A stretch of DNA of 64,000 nucleotides, from assembly GCF_009711205.1 (NCBI RefSeq), contig NZ_WMIG01000019.1:1-64000 (forward strand), in the 5' to 3' direction. A program made the position numbers and the translations under genes. Below are positions 60,731 to 64,000 of this stretch, piece by piece (within the stretch, counting starts at the first letter, position 1; each line of letters opens with the position of its first letter). Source of the stretch: Paracoccus litorisediminis (GTDB lineage: Bacteria > Pseudomonadota > Alphaproteobacteria > Rhodobacterales > Rhodobacteraceae). The notes beneath the pieces are model-generated. The model saw nothing but the letters and a program-made list of their open reading frames with translations, made no database searches and was not told the origin of the DNA.

Positions 60731-62301
60731 CTTCTTCCTCCCCGACCGCCGCCGCGGCCGCCCATGCTGCTGTGCCCGCGCTGGCTTGCCGCCGAGGGGT
60801 GTGGCCCGCTGGGTTTCTTGAACGCGTTCGGACGGCTCTGGGTGGCGCGCGCCTTGGGCATCTTTTGCGCCGAAGGCCGAGACGCATGGCTCGCGCGCTG
60901 CCCCGAGGGGCGTGCGCCCGCGCTAGGCCGATTGGCTGCGGGCTTGGCCTGCCGCACCGGCTGCTTGCGGTTCGCGGCGGCCTGACCAGTCTTTTTCTTG
61001 GCGGCCTTGAGATTGGCGGGCTTCGCCCCCGAGGCCTTGCGCGCCTCGATCTTTTTCTTGGCGGCATCGCGGTTTGCCGGAGTGGCCAGCGGCTTCTGGT
61101 TCGGCCGGTTGCCTGCCCGGTCACCGACGGCCTGACGGACATCGCCGCGGTCGATCTGGGCGCGATTGGCCGCACCGATACTGACCCGTTCGCCGCCGCC
61201 GATCCGGTCGCGGTCTATGTTGACCTTGTCGCGGTCGATATTGATATCGCCCCGGTCGATATTGCGGTCACCGCGATCGATGGTGATGTCGCCGCGATCC
61301 CAGTCGATATCGTCATCGACATCCCAGCCATCCCAATCATCATCGTCGAAGATCTCGTCAAGAATTACCGCGCCGCCCAGCAGCACGCCGCCGGTCACCA
61401 GAATGTCGTCCCAGTCGGTGCCGTCGTCATAGCCGTAATTGTAGCCATAGTGGTAATTGGGCGCGGTCGAGGCAGGGATCGGGGTCGAATAGACCACATT
61501 GCTGTCATAGGTCGGGACATAGACCACGCCGGGATCTGCCGGGGCGATCTGGATCTTGTCATTGACCTTTTCGACCTTCTGGACCGGGCTATCGGCAAGA
61601 TAGCCCATTTTCTCGGCCTTGCCCCGCAGGCGCTGGATCGAGGCCAGCACGTCGTCGGTCTGTCCGACCACGGCCTCACCAGCCTGCTCGGTCCAGTCCA
61701 TATTGTCGCTCATGCGGGTAATCACGTCGGGAAAGCCGGCGGCAAGCTCGCGCACGCTGTCATCCCAAGGCTCGGCCGAAGCCAGTTTGGCGCGTTCCTT
61801 GTCGGGCGTGTCGGCATTGTCCTCGACGAAGTTTCCGGCTTTGGCCACGTCCAGCGGAAAGGTCGTGGCAACCAGCGTCGGGGTCAGCAACTGGTCCGGG
61901 AACAGCGCGACCGGCCCGAACAGCGTGTCGAGTTCGTCGGGCGAAAGCGTGCCCTCGGCCGCGATCGCGGCCTGCATCGCCGGTGAGGGCGTCGCACCCT
62001 GCGCACCGCTGGCGCAGGGGATGTTCAACGTCATTCCGACCGCAAGGCTTTCCGGTTTGCCGCCCAGCACATCCCGGTTTGCATCAAGGATGAGGCCGTA
62101 AAGATTGGCGTCGCCATAGGCGCGTGTGGCGAGCTTGCTCAGCGTCTCGCCGCTGGCAACCACATGCGGGTTGCCGCAGGTCAGGGCGTCCTGTGCCAGC
62201 AATGGTGGGGCGGTTGCAGACAGCATCAGGCCTGCCGCGAGACCGCGGCGCAGACAACGACCTGAAAGCAAGTAGAGGCTCCTCGACTGAGCTTGAGACA
62301 T
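60727..62301 (-). CDS. DUF3300 exported protein with LysM domain and low-complexity tail
   Basis: A 524-residue protein. Signal peptide (about 1-36), then a LysM-like domain (about 40-95: HVVASGETLSKLATRAYGDA) that may bind peptidoglycan, then DUF3300 (about 115-285: LFGPVALFPDQLLTPTLVAT, PADPGVVYVPTYDSNVVYST). A short Gly-rich hydrophobic stretch follows. About ten repeats of the type (N)IDRGD (about 330-380) precede a basic Ala/Lys/Pro tail ending in GRGGGRGGRR. The partner DUF2950 gene is translationally coupled. Function unknown; probably envelope-bound. Confidence 0.88.
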   Translation of the reverse strand: MSQAQSRSLYLLSGRCLRRGLAAGLMLSATAPPLLAQDALTCGNPHVVASGETLSKLATRAYGDANLYGLILDANRDVLGGKPESLAVGMTLNIPCASGAQGATPSPAMQAAIAAEGTLSPDELDTLFGPVALFPDQLLTPTLVATTFPLDVAKAGNFVEDNADTPDKERAKLASAEPWDDSVRELAAGFPDVITRMSDNMDWTEQAGEAVVGQTDDVLASIQRLRGKAEKMGYLADSPVQKVEKVNDKIQIAPADPGVVYVPTYDSNVVYSTPIPASTAPNYHYGYNYGYDDGTDWDDILVTGGVLLGGAVILDEIFDDDDWDGWDVDDDIDWDRGDITIDRGDRNIDRGDINIDRDKVNIDRDRIGGGERVSIGAANRAQIDRGDVRQAVGDRAGNRPNQKPLATPANRDAAKKKIEARKASGAKPANLKAAKKKTGQAAANRKQPVRQAKPAANRPSAGARPSGQRASHASRPSAQKMPKARATQSRPNAFKKPSGPHPSAASQRGHSSMGGRGGGRGGRR

Positions 62302-63072
62302 CTGCCCGCTCCCCGATCAAAAAAAGCACAAAATGCCTAGCATACGAATCAGACCCTAGGCTGGAGATGGATAGTTGGGAAGTGATGCAATTACATCAGG
62401 GGCGGTTTATCCACCTAGGATCCGTGGGGTCAGTTGTACAAATCCCTTCAGGGATTCATCATTAGAAGCCAGTTGGATAGCTTGTGTCGTGTGATGAAGG
62501 TTACGAGATATCCGCCGACTTCGCCTGCCCCGATAGGGTGGTCCACTAAACGATAGGATTTCGAACTGACGTTTGTTTTTGGCGAGCGCGGCGTCCCACT
62601 CAGCCTCCGGAAATTTGAATAGGCACTTTGTTCAGCATATCTGCAAGACCGGGTGTTCGACCACGCGAGAAACCGCCGTGTCTCCTGACGTAACCATCCG
62701 GCGCAGGCCGCGGCTGCGATGCTCAGGGGGCGCCCATGGGCGCTTTGGGTTTGGCGGGCCGGGGAGCCCATCTTTTCGCGAGCCGGTCAAGGCGTTCGAC
62801 TATGCTGTCGCTACAGGCATCTTCGGGATCAAATGATCAACCTGACCAGCGAACCATATCGTCGTGCTGCTCGTGGTCCGGATCGGCGAGGGCTAGGAGG
62901 AATTCCTCTTAGCCTAGGGCACCACCGGCGTCCTCGGGTGGGCAGGCTCCGCTGACCTTCAGAAGCCGCGGATAGGTCACACCCGGGACGGTCTCGTTGA
63001 CCTCCTCTATCCGGATGCTGTGATCCCAGTCATCACCGACGTCGTCTCAGCCCTTGGAAATCGGTTGGTCAG
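62302..63072. other. 770-bp region without a recognised gene
   Basis: AT-richer near 62310-62370 (likely promoter of the DUF3300 gene). The rest has only short frames in all directions, none like a known family. Given the transposase remnants that follow, it is probably scrambled mobile-element DNA. Confidence 0.4.
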
Positions 63073-63207
63073 GTCGAATGGGAAGCCCTGAAATGGGTCG
63101 ACTGGTATAACAAGACGCGCCTGCACAGAGCCATCGGTTACGTAACCCCGAACGAAGCTGAGGAGGCATTCTACACAAGCTTGATCGCCGCCGAAAAAGC
63201 AGCCTAG
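63073..63207 (+). pseudogene. IS3-family OrfB C-terminal remnant
   Basis: The plus strand reads EALKWVDWYNKTRLHRAIGY, VTPNEAEEAFYTSL and IAAEKAA before a TAG at 63205. This is the end of an IS3-type integrase (WVDW.N..RLH..IGY..P.EAE). The catalytic part is absent. Confidence 0.8.
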
Positions 63208-63284
63208 TCATTGAACCACAAACTCTACGGTAAACCCGGGGCGCTTCAGCCAAGTAACTGCCGGTTATCGCATTCATTCCCGGA

Positions 63285-63470
63285 TTGACGGCGACAGGAT
63301 GCGAGGTTTGGCCGCATCGATGGGTCGTCGAGCGAACATTCGCATCACTCGGACGATTCCGCAGGTTGGCAAAGGATTGGGAGCGATCGGTGGACAGCTC
63401 AGGGGCCCGAACCCTAAACGCAAGCATCAGGCGCACCGCGACTCGCAAGACACTGCGATTTCAAGGGAGA
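63285..63470 (+). pseudogene. IS5-family transposase C-terminal remnant
   Basis: The plus strand reads PHRWVVERTFASLGRFRRLA and KDWERSVDSS, the RWVVERTFAWL..CRRLAKD block at the end of IS5-type (IS1031/ISL2-like) transposases, including the last catalytic Glu. Only this tail is present, 78 bp after the IS3 remnant. Confidence 0.8.
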
Positions 63471-63520
63471 TATTTGAATCAGGTTCTCATGCAGGCCGGG
63501 CGCCCGTCCGTCAGTTTTCG

Positions 63521-64000
63521 TCAAAAGGCATAGCTCATGCCGACGAGAAGATCGAAGGTCTCGAACTTGCCGTCGAAGCTCTCCTCGTCGGGGCCGTCAA
63601 ACTTTCCCGACTCGGTCTCGAACCAGCGTCCCTCGGCATAGAGGCTTACATTGGGGTTCAGTTCGTAGCTGACACCGCCGATCAACTGGTAGGCAAACAA
63701 CGTCTCGCTGTCGAAATCCTGGCCGCCGGCACTCATCTCCACGTTGGCCCCGCCGATGCCACCGCCGAGATAGGGCCGCATCGCCCCGCTCGCACCCATG
63801 CCGTCGAACATGTAAAGGGCATTGAACATGAAAGCGTTGGCAGAGGTGTCGCCGTCGGTCCGGTCGCCTTCGTCACGGTCTGTGACGGTGAAGTCGGCGT
63901 TGCGGTAGGCGTATTCGATCTCCATCGAGATATTCGGCGTGACGGCCGCGCCGACCGCGACGCCCAAGGTATACCCGGTGTCATGATCGAAGCTGGGGAG
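63521..64000 (-). CDS. Outer-membrane beta-barrel protein, 5' end beyond window
   Basis: At least 159 residues of an eight-stranded barrel-type protein. It has repeated strands (VAVGAAVTPNISMEIEYAYR, NAFMFNALYMFDGMG, YLGGGIGGANVEMSAGGQDF, AYQLIGGVSYELNPNVSLYA) and a terminal FDLLVGMSYAF with the C-terminal Phe. It belongs to the OmpA-like/OMP_b-brl group of opacity-type porins. The start and signal peptide lie past base 64000. Function is structural or unknown. Confidence 0.85.
   Translation of the reverse strand, partial: LPSFDHDTGYTLGVAVGAAVTPNISMEIEYAYRNADFTVTDRDEGDRTDGDTSANAFMFNALYMFDGMGASGAMRPYLGGGIGGANVEMSAGGQDFDSETLFAYQLIGGVSYELNPNVSLYAEGRWFETESGKFDGPDEESFDGKFETFDLLVGMSYAF

Noticed and set aside
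61170..61300. Short repeated units in the DUF3300 gene as a CRISPR array
   Set aside because: The repeats are in frame, encode IDRGD-type units and lack spacers of constant length.

Overview
The window is GC-rich, tightly packed DNA from an alphaproteobacterium. It is most likely Paracoccus or a close Rhodobacteraceae relative. The grounds are the complete nosCRZDFYLX order (nosC and nosX are typical of Paracoccus), a norCBQDEF operon, pseudoazurin, FNR/NNR-type boxes, a PhyR-type stress regulator and Hint-domain proteins. I recognised no rRNA, tRNA or CRISPR array. No nitrite reductase gene (nirS or nirK) is present.

Layout. (1) 1-13.4 kb is a stress and sensory accessory region. It holds PRC-barrel proteins, a fasciclin protein, CsbD and DUF1236, then an FNT channel, a small membrane protein, a heme oxygenase and a bacteriophytochrome in one tight run. 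A broken DUF892 gene, a methyltransferase, a YihY-type protein, a decayed IS110/IS5 pair and PhyR follow. (2) 13.4-20.8 kb is a minus-strand signalling block: an HWE kinase, then an operon of a very large hybrid kinase, CheR and a REC-PAS-HWE-REC kinase. (3) 20.9-27.3 kb is an IS graveyard around an AI-2E transporter fused to a GAF domain. It has one intact IS110 transposase. (4) 27.3-51.4 kb is an anaerobic respiration island. It contains two Crp/Fnr regulators flanking pseudoazurin, the nor operon, class III ribonucleotide reductase, an RIC/DnrN repair protein, ubiD-ubiX, ubiT plus a truncated ubiU, and the nos operon. FNR/NNR-like boxes lie upstream of pseudoazurin, norC, ubiD/ubiT and nosC, and a NrdR-like box lies upstream of nrdD. 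(5) 51.5-64 kb holds an IS6 relic, a Hint-domain protein, a TPR regulator, an envelope operon (small membrane protein, HlyD, porin, AI-2E permease), a DUF3300/DUF2950 pair, IS remnants and the start of an outer-membrane protein gene cut by the window edge.

How the genes fit together. The nor and nos products reduce NO to N2O and N2O to N2. Pseudoazurin carries electrons, NosR/NosX provide flavin and Fe-S electron transfer, and NosDFYL serve copper-centre maturation. DnrN repairs Fe-S and di-iron centres after NO stress. NrdD, a separate glycyl-radical peptide and NrdG make deoxynucleotides without oxygen. UbiD/UbiX/UbiT/UbiU relate to quinone synthesis, but ubiX and ubiU both look damaged.

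The observations I would follow up first are: the glycyl-radical site of NrdD on its own 59-residue ORF; an identical 32-bp hairpin repeat lodged in two unrelated transposase genes; the exact 41.5-bp spacing between FNR boxes and the start codons of nosC and ubiT; the internal deletion in UbiX and loss of the UbiU C-terminus; and the two unusual AI-2E permease contexts.
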